Source: a virus. Taken from it: DNA of 24,628 bases. A program made the position numbers and the translations under genes. The DNA is taken from positions 1 to 24,628 of the IMG/VR virus record IMGVR_UViG_3300050191_000007, one strand, 5' to 3'. This document shows, in pieces, positions 8,953-15,045 of the stretch. How positions within the stretch are numbered: position 1 is the stretch's first letter; each line of letters opens with the position of its first letter. The notes beneath the pieces are model-generated. The model made no database searches. It was not told the origin of the DNA and was given only the letters and a program-made list of their open reading frames with translations.

Positions 8953-9114
8953 TTACTTACGACCACGCCCCACCGTCTGCCCCGTGCCCGCGTGGGTTGA
9001 GTTCCAGATCATTGCCGCGTGCTTCTTTGCGTTCTTCAGGGACATCGTCTTTCCTGTCTTCTTGTCTTTGTGTGTTAGGAACTTGTCCCTGATCTCCTCG
9101 TAACCCTTTGGCAT
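8953..9114 (-). CDS. Small basic protein (53 aa) in overlapping frame
   Basis: 53 residues (MPKGYEEIRDKFLTHKDKKT, then KTMSLKNAKKHAAMIWNSTH and GTGQTVGRGRK). The AKKHAAMIWN-TH--GTG-TVGRGRK ending resembles small phage proteins with an AA-I-N-TH-PVGRGR motif, whose function is unknown. The start at 9114 has GAGG 7 bases upstream. It lies almost wholly inside the 80-aa frame but in a different frame. Confidence 0.6.
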   Translation of the reverse strand: MPKGYEEIRDKFLTHKDKKTGKTMSLKNAKKHAAMIWNSTHAGTGQTVGRGRK

Positions 9115-9199
9115 ACCGTTCCTCTTTCGGTTTCCACTCTTCGGTCACCTGAGCAATGTTGAAGTTCTGCCCGTGCTTGCGTTCCGCTGAGTTCGACAT
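8957..9199 (-). CDS. Hypothetical hydrophilic protein, overlaps next gene
   Basis: 80 residues. ATG at 9199 has a strong SD (AGGAGGGATT). The first 30 residues (MSNSAERKHGQNFNIAQVTE...) look like a genuine protein start. From about residue 29 on, the frame overlaps a better-looking frame shifted by +1 (9114-8953), and the C-terminal half is low-complexity and looks like a shadow. Either both are translated or a +1 shift joins them; see findings. Confidence 0.5.
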   Translation of the reverse strand: MSNSAERKHGQNFNIAQVTEEWKPKEERYAKGLRGDQGQVPNTQRQEDRKDDVPEERKEARGNDLELNPRGHGADGGAWS

Positions 9200-9606
9200 A
9201 ATCCCTCCTGATGCTTCTCCAAGTATTCCGCTGCGAACCGGGCGTTATCCACACTTTCGAGTAGATGTCCTAAGGCAAGGTTGCAACGGTGATGAACAAA
9301 ATCACGGAGTTGTTTAGTCTTGTGATTATGGTCGAGTGCGGGACTGGTTGCCCGCTGAGAGAAGTCGAATGGCTTATGACACATGCCACACAAATTATTC
9401 TGGGAAGCTAGTTTAGCCTCGTACCGTTCTCGTGTTAGCCCGTAGCGGTACTTATAAACCCGCCCCACGGCCAACCAAGATTGTCTTCTAGTCCATTCTG
9501 GTGAAGCATTATCTCGTTGTCGTTGGGTACAGGAGCGTTCCCGTTCCCGACATTCATCTAGATGTTCTGCTCGGTACTTCGCCTGTCGTTGTGCGTTTGT
9601 TTGCAT
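9145..9606 (-). CDS. Free-standing Endonuclease VII-like HNH endonuclease
   Basis: 153 residues from ATG 9606 (SD TGGAGAATAAAA). The N-terminus (MQTNAQRQAKYRAEH) resembles the intron-encoded endonuclease. The core is CGMC (zinc pair), ALDHNHKTKQLRDF (catalytic HNH/His-Me strand) and HHRCNLALGHLLES, again with HxxC in the second zinc pair. It would make double-strand cuts that promote its own transfer. Flanking genes are intact and no splice pairing was found, so it is not in an intron. The natural end seems to be near EYLEKHQEG; the reading frame runs 55 bases into the next gene. Confidence 0.82.
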   Translation of the reverse strand: MQTNAQRQAKYRAEHLDECRERERSCTQRQRDNASPEWTRRQSWLAVGRVYKYRYGLTRERYEAKLASQNNLCGMCHKPFDFSQRATSPALDHNHKTKQLRDFVHHRCNLALGHLLESVDNARFAAEYLEKHQEGLCRTQRNASTGRTSTLLR

Positions 9607-9629
9607 TTTTATTCTCCAGTAAAGAATTT

Positions 9630-9654
9630 GGGGTGGCGTTACTGGCACCACCCC
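9630..9654 (-). terminator. Hairpin terminator before the free endonuclease gene
   Basis: On the minus strand GGGGTGGTG-CCAGTAA-CGCCACCCC forms a 9-bp stem (one G.U pair), followed by AAATTCTTT. The T-run is short and interrupted, so it may be a weak terminator or a stabilising hairpin. Confidence 0.5.
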
Positions 9655-9659
9655 TTCTC

Positions 9660-9681
9660 GTGGGTAATTAATCCAGAGATT
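9660..9681 (-). repeat. Copy B of the element shared with 22318-22342
   Basis: Shares GTGGGTAATTA, TCCA and AGAGATT (plus strand) with copy A, and lies in the non-coding leader between the DUF3494 gene stop and the free-standing endonuclease gene. Confidence 0.45.
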
Positions 9682-9706
9682 ATTGTGGGTGTTAAATCCT
9701 TTAGAA

Positions 9707-11017
9707 TTAGGAGGTTCCACCCGTCACGGTGACAATAAGTTGGGCATCGATTAAATCGATGTAACTTTCGTCCATCACGGTATTCACGTCTACCAGACTC
9801 TGGCCTTCGGTATTTCCGAAGGTAGGAATCTGGAAGTCGATGATGACCTGTCCGGGGAATCTTCCTCGAACAGTCCACGGATTAGCGTCATCGTCATCGA
9901 CAGTGGCCGAAGCCATATCGAGTGCGAATCCCGCATAAGCCTTCGCGCCGAGCACGTTCGCTCCACCGAACGGATTCGGTCTGTACCAAGAAGGGAGCAA
10001 CTCGTATCCGTATCCCTGCGATGTTCCCAGCGGAGCGGCAGCCTTCACGATTGCATTGCAACCGTAGGGGCTGACACCGTAAGGTACGCCGCTTGGAACC
10101 AAGGCTAGGATCGGAGACGTAATGAGTTCCGTTGTGGACATAGTAACCGTGGCGGTTGAAGCCAAGGCCCGTCCTTGGAGGTTTCCACCACCAAGGGTGA
10201 CGGAAGCCAACGCCATGATTGTTCCAACCATGTTCGACTGAATCCCGTTCCAAACTGTGGTTGCCGAAGACCCAACAACCCAGTAGACGTTACCCGCCTG
10301 TGCGCCATTCAGCAGGACGACTTGTGCCCCGCTTTCCAGCGTAAGTGTCGAAGACGCCTTGAATACGAACACCGCTTGGGGGTTTCCCTGAGCGTCAAGG
10401 TAGATCGTGGTCGGGATGTCTAAGGCCCCACCACTGTAGTTGCCTGCCTTGTACGTGTTCGCGGTCAAGTTGCCGTTGACGCTCATGTTGTCGCTACCCA
10501 GAGCGGTGAACGACAATCCGCTGTAGTATGCGATAGCGGCAGTCAAATCAGTCTGAGCCTGCAACGCCGCCGCGTCTGTGATGTGCTGCACGTTCGGGGG
10601 AACCACGTAATCGGGCGGGAAACTCGATATGGCAGTCCCGGGGTAGAGACCCACGTCTCCACCTGTGATTACGGAGCCCGCACCCGCACTACCAACGATG
10701 GATGAGTGGGCGAGGATAGCGAAATTCGCTGCCGTGCCGAGATGGGTCGCCTGAGGGGTAAGGACAATGCCGCCGCCTGTCCCCGGCGGATACAGCGAAA
10801 CTGGAGCGCCCGAATCATCGACAGGAAGTGCGGTGACCTGCACAAAACCGCCGATGGGGACACTCACCTTAAACTGTGATACGCCTCTCGTGCCCGGGAC
10901 AAAGGGGACGATAGGCAGAACTCCAAGACCCGTAAGCACCACGTTCGTAGCGATTCCAAGTCCGGTAGTCTGCTTCGGGTCATTCGCTGTAGGATCGTAC
11001 GGATCGAAGGAAGACAT
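9707..11017 (-). CDS. Structural protein carrying a DUF3494 (ice-binding-like) domain
   Basis: 436 residues in three parts. Residues 1-90 and about 300-436 resemble the two ends of the preceding 204-aa gene (TTGLGI start; DAQLIVTV near the end). Between them, about 93-300, lies a complete DUF3494/ice-binding-like beta-solenoid: LGTAANFAILAHSS, GGDVGLYPGTAISSFPP, YKAGNYSGG, LDAQGNPQAVFVFKASSTL, VVLLNGAQAGNVYWVVGSSA, and NMVGTIMALASVTLGGGNLQ-GRALA. Such domains bind ice in some bacteria and act in adhesion or biofilms in others. On a virion it could be a surface adhesin or decoration. The SD is weak (GAGAAT before ATG). Confidence 0.8.
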   Translation of the reverse strand: MSSFDPYDPTANDPKQTTGLGIATNVVLTGLGVLPIVPFVPGTRGVSQFKVSVPIGGFVQVTALPVDDSGAPVSLYPPGTGGGIVLTPQATHLGTAANFAILAHSSIVGSAGAGSVITGGDVGLYPGTAISSFPPDYVVPPNVQHITDAAALQAQTDLTAAIAYYSGLSFTALGSDNMSVNGNLTANTYKAGNYSGGALDIPTTIYLDAQGNPQAVFVFKASSTLTLESGAQVVLLNGAQAGNVYWVVGSSATTVWNGIQSNMVGTIMALASVTLGGGNLQGRALASTATVTMSTTELITSPILALVPSGVPYGVSPYGCNAIVKAAAPLGTSQGYGYELLPSWYRPNPFGGANVLGAKAYAGFALDMASATVDDDDANPWTVRGRFPGQVIIDFQIPTFGNTEGQSLVDVNTVMDESYIDLIDAQLIVTVTGGTS

Positions 11018-11049
11018 AGATTCTCATTTCTGTGGCATCGCCGCCACGT

Positions 11050-11081
11050 AAAAAGATAGGGCGTGTTTTTAGGCACGCCCT
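11050..11081 (-). terminator. Rho-independent terminator
   Basis: On the minus strand AGGGCGTG-CCTAAAAA-CACGCCCT forms an 8-bp stem, followed by TATCTTTTT. This is a textbook intrinsic terminator 19 bases after the 204-aa gene stop. It would end capsid and decoration transcripts or reduce read-through to the next gene. Confidence 0.85.
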
Positions 11082-11099
11082 TCAATTTCTCGTCATCCC

Positions 11100-11714
11100 T
11101 TAGGGGAGGACAGTCACGATGATCTGTGCGTAGATCATCATGATCGGAGTCTGGGTTGCGGGATTAGACCCGTCATTGACTCCGAGGGAATTGTCGTACA
11201 CGGGGTACTGACACTCGACGATGCACTGTCCCACCGCATTCGCAGTGATGACCACATCTGCATCGTACGTGCCGTACGAAGCGCCGAGGGTAACGACAGC
11301 GGCATTGTACTTCTTGCCCGCGATGCTACCGTTGTTCGGCTGATACCACGCAGGAGCGCCCGCCCCTGCAGGGGCGCAATACGCCTCCCACACGAAGTTG
11401 TCGTTGTAGTACTCCGATACTGGCACAGCGTTGTTCTGGACATCCACGAGGGATGCCACAACCGCTTCGGACTTCGGATCGCCGTAATCGTAGGACCCGT
11501 AGGCCCCCGTTCCGCCCGACAAACTCAGCGTCAGAGCATACTGTGCGACGGGAAAACCGCTTCCCGCCGTGGCTCCGATACCTTGCCCGTTGACGGGGTT
11601 CAGCACCGCGCCCGGGTGAACAGTGGTTCCGCCACTGGGAGACGTAATCTTCGTCCCTGCAATGTGGACATACGCCGCTACACCGAGTCCGGTCGTAGGA
11701 TTTGAACTTGGCAT
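11100..11714 (-). CDS. Structural protein, probable capsid decoration (paralogue of next gene)
   Basis: 204 residues, Gly/Val/Ala-rich and beta-type, with no membrane segment. It begins with NPTTGLGVAAYVHI and ends VGQCIVECQYPVYDN... MMIYAQIIVTVLP. Both ends resemble the next gene (TTGLGIATNVVL; PGQVIIDFQIPTFGN... IDAQLIVTV), so they are paralogues. The central part (about 120-175) looks like an immunoglobulin-type or similar beta domain (DADVVITANAVGQ). Its position just after the capsid gene fits a head decoration or head fibre protein. SD AAGAAAGG lies 7 bases before ATG. Confidence 0.7.
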   Translation of the reverse strand: MPSSNPTTGLGVAAYVHIAGTKITSPSGGTTVHPGAVLNPVNGQGIGATAGSGFPVAQYALTLSLSGGTGAYGSYDYGDPKSEAVVASLVDVQNNAVPVSEYYNDNFVWEAYCAPAGAGAPAWYQPNNGSIAGKKYNAAVVTLGASYGTYDADVVITANAVGQCIVECQYPVYDNSLGVNDGSNPATQTPIMMIYAQIIVTVLP

Positions 11715-11728
11715 GTTAACACCTTTCT

Positions 11729-11742
11729 TCCGCCGTAGCGGA
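11729..11742 (-). other. Leader hairpin after the capsid gene
   Basis: In the roughly 100-base gap after the capsid stop, TCCGC-TACG-GCGGA forms a 5-bp hairpin 14 bases before the next ATG. A weaker 4-bp CCCG-AAG-CGGG hairpin is at 11790-11800. Neither is followed by a T-tract, so they are more likely mRNA-processing or stabilising structures than strong terminators. Confidence 0.3.
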
Positions 11743-11813
11743 GCTAAATCAGATACCGGGAGCGAAGCGAGAGGGGTTATTAGCCCAGTCCCGCTTCGGG
11801 GTCCCGATTCCTA

Positions 11814-12773
11814 TTAGCTGATGGCCGAAGCCGCGTCGATCTCACGGATGCGGATCGTGGTGTCCGGACCCAACGAGGTCGTAAAGTGAACGCGGTAGGA
11901 AGTCCATCCCGGGATCAACCCTTCAGGGTCGGCCACGGTCGGTGCAGCGTTCTGTACCACGTTGCACTTGATGTTCTGCCACTGTCCTTCACCGAACGTA
12001 GTGTCGTTCTGCGCTCCGAGGTTGATGGAGAAGATTCCATCCTGCCCGAAGATGTACGTTCGCAGAGCGGTCAGGCCAGTCACGCCTTGGTAGTTGGCGG
12101 TCTGGGTGACGAGGTTCGTCTGGAAGAACTTCACGCCGGAAGACGGCAGTTCAACTGTGTCTTCGAGGTCGGTGCTCACCAACTCGTCCATGCTCATCTG
12201 ACCCTGAGCGGTGTGCTTCAGGATGTCGATGGGGGAATCGTTGCTGTTGTCAGCCAGCACGTCGCCAAGGGCGAACGGGTGGATAACGCCAGCGAACATG
12301 TCCTTCATGAACGGCTTCACGGAACGGCCAGCCAGTGACTGGACGGCGTTTCGGATTTGGCTCAGTGAAAGAGCGGTGAAACTGGAGGTCGAAGCAGCCG
12401 CCAACTCGATCAGCACGCTGGAGTCGATGCTGTTCGCACCGTCTGCAGTCGCACGGACCAGAGCCGACAGGGACTCGCCCAACTGATACGACAGTTCCTT
12501 CGCCACGTTCTCGACAGTGTTGTCGATGGCGGTCGCCAAAGACAGACTGGAGAAGTTCGCGTAGTCTGCGTACTCACCGATCGTCGCGGTGGTGTTCAGG
12601 ACGTTGACGCTCAAAGACGAGCCAACGGTTCCTTCGGTGGTCTGAGTGGTCAGAGCCGCCAGCGGAACGTACATGAACATCTCGTACTGGTTACCGGAAT
12701 TCTTCGGCAAGTCCAGACGCTGTGAACAACGGACGAACGGGGTCTGCGCCTTCAAGTTCTCGCGGAACCGTTT
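11814..12773 (-). CDS. Major capsid protein, exon 2 (N4-gp56-like)
   Basis: 319 residues here, 341 with exon 1. It forms the capsid shell (HK97 fold expected). Family features are FRENLKAQTPFVRCSQ, LPKNSGNQYEMFMYVPL, TTQTTEGTVGSSLSV and a conserved ATIGEYADYANFSSLS segment, all typical of N4-gp56-type capsids. The C-terminus carries a beta-rich region (INLGAQNDTTFGEGQ, then YRVHFTTSLGPDTTIRI). No ATG or SD exists at the front: the frame runs open to a TAG in the intron, and a TTG at 12755 would lose the conserved FRENL. This is what exposes the intron. It follows the scaffold-like gene, as usual. Confidence 0.9.
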   Translation of the reverse strand, partial: KRFRENLKAQTPFVRCSQRLDLPKNSGNQYEMFMYVPLAALTTQTTEGTVGSSLSVNVLNTTATIGEYADYANFSSLSLATAIDNTVENVAKELSYQLGESLSALVRATADGANSIDSSVLIELAAASTSSFTALSLSQIRNAVQSLAGRSVKPFMKDMFAGVIHPFALGDVLADNSNDSPIDILKHTAQGQMSMDELVSTDLEDTVELPSSGVKFFQTNLVTQTANYQGVTGLTALRTYIFGQDGIFSINLGAQNDTTFGEGQWQNIKCNVVQNAAPTVADPEGLIPGWTSYRVHFTTSLGPDTTIRIREIDAASAIS

Positions 12774-12855
12774 CAGGATTGTTACGCTGCTGAAGGCTTC
12801 AGCGGGCTAGACATTTCTGCTAACCTCATACGGTTTGGTTTTCCGTATGTTCGGA

Positions 12856-13221
12856 CTATCGCATCACTTTGAGATACGCAATCACGCCCTCAAGTGGCAC
12901 GGAATGTTTCTCCATGACACCGACGACCATGTTGCAATACCAGTGAGCCAAACTACGCACTTTATTCGTTGCGTGGTCATGCTCAACTTGGCAATCCCGA
13001 TTAAAGATATCAGGGAGTGGTCTGAGACAGACGGCACAAAGCCCCTTCTGTTCATCCCACATTTTCTGCTTATCCTCAATCGTCATGTCATACTTTCTGG
13101 ACAGGTGACGAGCGAGTTCATGACGTTTTCCGCTTTCGCTTTGACGCCACTTCTTGCTATATTCCGTCATCTTGGCACGGTTAAGTTTGAGCCAAGCTTT
13201 TCGCTGTTCAGAAGTTTGCAT
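12856..13221 (-). CDS. Intron-encoded HNH homing endonuclease (Endonuclease VII-type)
   Basis: 121 residues starting MQTSEQRKAW. The N-terminal half is a basic helical DNA-binding region. The C-terminal half has the Endonuclease VII-like His-Me core: CAVC (zinc pair), VEHDHATNKVRSL (catalytic HDH) and HWYCN, where the second zinc pair is HxxC rather than the usual CxxC. The enzyme would cut intron-lacking capsid genes and so spread the intron. ATG at 13221 has SD AAGGAG; the frame extends upstream to 13266 but the SD decides the start. The TAG stop lies inside the intron P7 3' strand. It is more A+T-rich than the flanking capsid gene, as expected of a mobile gene. Confidence 0.88.
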   Translation of the reverse strand: MQTSEQRKAWLKLNRAKMTEYSKKWRQSESGKRHELARHLSRKYDMTIEDKQKMWDEQKGLCAVCLRPLPDIFNRDCQVEHDHATNKVRSLAHWYCNMVVGVMEKHSVPLEGVIAYLKVMR

Positions 13222-13226
13222 GTGTG

Positions 13227-13233
13227 TCTCCTT
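13227..13233 (-). promoter_or_regulatory. Endonuclease SD that doubles as P3 3' strand
   Basis: AAGGAGA lies 5 bases before the endonuclease ATG and is its Shine-Dalgarno sequence. It is also perfectly complementary to TCTCCTT at 13310-13316, forming P3 of the intron. When the intron folds, the SD would be buried, so folding and endonuclease translation should compete. Similar RBS occlusion is established for T4 intron endonucleases; here it is inferred from sequence. Confidence 0.7.
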
Positions 13234-13340
13234 GTTTAGTCTCTCACGGTGCCCGACTCTTGTCAAGTCTGCTTCCGCCTTGTTGCCATTTCAGGTTTCA
13301 AGTCAATTAAAGGAGATTTTGTTACGACAAACGACTATCT

Positions 13341-13406
13341 ATCGTAATACTTAACCGTGCTCTGGGGCAGGTTAGATAACTGATTGCCTGCTGGGGAGAA
13401 ACTCAT
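13341..13406 (-). CDS. Major capsid protein, exon 1 (22 codons)
   Basis: ATG at 13406 with SD GAGG 9 bases upstream, starting 21 bases after the scaffold stop. It encodes MSFSPAGNQLSNLPQSTVKY then YD, typical of the opening of N4-gp56-type capsid proteins (LPQST-KYYD). Without splicing the frame stops after one more codon (AGA TAG). The exon ends in TTACGAT, whose last 7 bases pair with GTCGTAA in the intron guide, with T.G at the junction, as required for a group I 5' splice site. Joined to exon 2 it gives ...KYYDKRFRENLKAQTPF in one frame. Confidence 0.85.
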
Positions 13407-13427
13407 GATAAGTTACCTCATGAGATG

Positions 13428-14585
13428 TTAACGAGTGCGGGCCGCCCGACGGGATTCCTGCTCTTTGTAGAGTTGGTCTACCTGTCTGGCAAAAGCAGGG
13501 TCTAACATCTGCTTCTTATAATTATCGGCTGACATTCTGTCAACATCTGCTAGAGTCAGAGAACGATCACTCACGGGAGTGTTCCCGCTGGCTGAAGATA
13601 CTCGATCATTCAAGCCGGATGGTGTCTGATGTCTAGCGGTTTGTACCGACTGTGCTTCAACGCTAATCCGAGCGTCTGCGACAGCGGGAACCTTCGCTTT
13701 CGGTTCCGATTCCACGGTTGGGATGACGGCATCCACAACAGCCTGTGACGGTTGGACAACCGGGGCGGGAAGCTGCAATGCGGCAGTTCTCGCCAAGGCG
13801 ATTTCAAAATTCTCTGGAGTGGGGGCAAGGTCTCTCGCGCACATCCAATCGGTTAGTACTAGACGATTGGCTTCCACGTTGTAGAAGTTATCGCCCACGT
13901 TATCGATAAAGGCGTCGAAGCTACGAATGACTTTCTGCTCAAGCAGCAATCGCTGACTATCTTGCAGCATGTTCGTGATGACTTCGGGTCTTGCCCCGAA
14001 CGTCGCTTCGGCTAATCTGATCTTGGCGTCCTCGAACTTCGCAGGATCATTCAACTCCTGAATCAACTGGAAGCGTTCGTCTGCACTCAGTTGCTTCGGC
14101 TTAAACTCCGTGAAGTGGGTGCGAGGAGCATTCACAGGGACATCCTCTCCGGGGGTTAGCCCGAGTTTGGATTCTCGTGACAACTTACGCATCCGGCGTA
14201 AGATAAGGTTGTTCTGCTCCGTGAGCTTCGTAGTCAGTTCGTCGGGCGTCGTGTAGACGATGACTTGCTTGCCGCCGTACGACTTGCCGTTTTCGTCGGT
14301 CGGCTGCCATTCGTACCGTTTTTCGACGGGTGTGACGTCGTTTTCGACGGGGGCGAGCACCGCAGTGGACGGAACCGTCTCCACTGCCGTCTTCGGGACG
14401 GCGGGTAAATTCGTTTCGGGGTCGATGGCGACTTCACCAATCGGCTTCCCCGTCTCTGGGTCAATGATCGGGGCCGTCACGACCATAAGTGCGTTGACTT
14501 CTTCGATGAAGGTCGGGTCGCTCATACGCTTCGAGTACTCCGACGCCGACATCTTGTTCACTTCCTGTAACGTAAGTTTTGCCAT
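13428..14585 (-). CDS. Probable scaffolding protein with matching N- and C-terminal motifs
   Basis: 385 residues, polar, with Pro/Ala/Val linkers and helical segments. It lies between portal and capsid genes, where a scaffold normally is, and has the expected character (charged, helical, basic C-terminus ESRRAARTR). A 30-residue motif occurs at both ends: residues 4-33 (LTLQEVNKMSASEYSKRMSD and on) and 343-372 (LTLADVDRMSADNYKKQMLD and on), identical at 15 of 30 positions. Such a motif could be the capsid-binding or dimerising element. ATG at 14585 has a GGAGGAGG SD. A role in guiding capsid assembly is inferred from context; no protease is evident in the window. Confidence 0.65.
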   Translation of the reverse strand: MAKLTLQEVNKMSASEYSKRMSDPTFIEEVNALMVVTAPIIDPETGKPIGEVAIDPETNLPAVPKTAVETVPSTAVLAPVENDVTPVEKRYEWQPTDENGKSYGGKQVIVYTTPDELTTKLTEQNNLILRRMRKLSRESKLGLTPGEDVPVNAPRTHFTEFKPKQLSADERFQLIQELNDPAKFEDAKIRLAEATFGARPEVITNMLQDSQRLLLEQKVIRSFDAFIDNVGDNFYNVEANRLVLTDWMCARDLAPTPENFEIALARTAALQLPAPVVQPSQAVVDAVIPTVESEPKAKVPAVADARISVEAQSVQTARHQTPSGLNDRVSSASGNTPVSDRSLTLADVDRMSADNYKKQMLDPAFARQVDQLYKEQESRRAARTR

Positions 14586-14604
14586 GATAACCTCCTCCGG
14601 TTAT

Positions 14605-14964
14605 TTAGAACGATTCCTGTCCAGAAAACTCGGACGGGTAGTACGGACGCTCTGGATCAGAGATAGACCCAATCGTCGAAGCCTCATTCGCTGCCAGTGC
14701 AATCTCTTCGGAGATTCTCTGCAATAGGCCGGTGTAAACCATACCTGAAGCCTTAGCCATTGCGTGATTGGAGACAACCTCTGCGGCGTTAGAATTCTCC
14801 GTGTTAATCAGCCGCTGGTTGAACAGTTTCAGTTGGTCTTCCAACATCCGCTGGATCAGACCGAAGAATTCTCCGTTCACGGTGCCTGCGATGATCGACC
14901 TCTGACGTTGGTCGAACTTAGTCAGAGGTTCCATGCCAATCTTGGCTAGATCAGGACTCTCCAT
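14605..14964 (-). CDS. Small helical protein after portal
   Basis: 119 residues, predicted mostly helical (about 35-100: FGLIQRMLEDQLKLFNQRL and later AKASGMVYTGLLQRISEEI), without membrane segments. It sits between the portal and scaffold-like genes, so a head-assembly role is plausible but unproven. The start region (TAGGAGGGGTGT before ATGGAG) is nearly identical to those of the genes at 8935 and 8525. Confidence 0.7.
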   Translation of the reverse strand: MESPDLAKIGMEPLTKFDQRQRSIIAGTVNGEFFGLIQRMLEDQLKLFNQRLINTENSNAAEVVSNHAMAKASGMVYTGLLQRISEEIALAANEASTIGSISDPERPYYPSEFSGQESF

Positions 14965-15045
14965 ACACCCCTCCTAGAATTTTCGCCAGTGCCTCGCGGC
15001 CCGCTGGCGTCCCGGGTCGGCTTCATTGGCAGCCGACAGCACATC

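Larger units (their letters stand above)
12774..13340 (-). ncRNA. Group I self-splicing intron in the capsid gene
   Basis: 567 nt. The internal guide at 13322-13333 reads CGTTTGTCGTAA: its 3' seven bases pair with the end of exon 1 (P1, U.G at the splice site) and its 5' CGTTT pairs with the AAACG that opens exon 2 (P10). P3 is TCTCCTT (13310-13316) with AAGGAGA (13227-13233). P7 is GACTA (13237-13241) with TAGTC (12854-12858). A P-like stretch AATTGACTTGAAACC follows P3, and P9-type hairpins lie at 12827-12849, 12805-12825 and 12789-12803. The intron ends in G (12774). The endonuclease gene occupies the P8 region between the P3/P7 5' strands and P7 3'. Subgroup was not determined. Confidence 0.88.

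Noticed and set aside
9145-9706. A second group I intron around the free-standing endonuclease
   Set aside because: Both neighbouring genes are complete and no guide, P3 or P7 pairing was found.
9145-9720. Longer start for the free-standing endonuclease (38 extra residues)
   Set aside because: The extra part covers the hairpin and the shared element, and a good SD supports ATG 9606.
12755-12757. TTG start for the capsid protein (MKAQTPF...)
   Set aside because: No SD, and it discards the conserved FRENL part; exon pairing explains the upstream sequence better.
13240-13290. TTGACA-like promoter box in the intron
   Set aside because: No matching -10 box at the right spacing; the bases are explained by the P4-P6 region of the intron.
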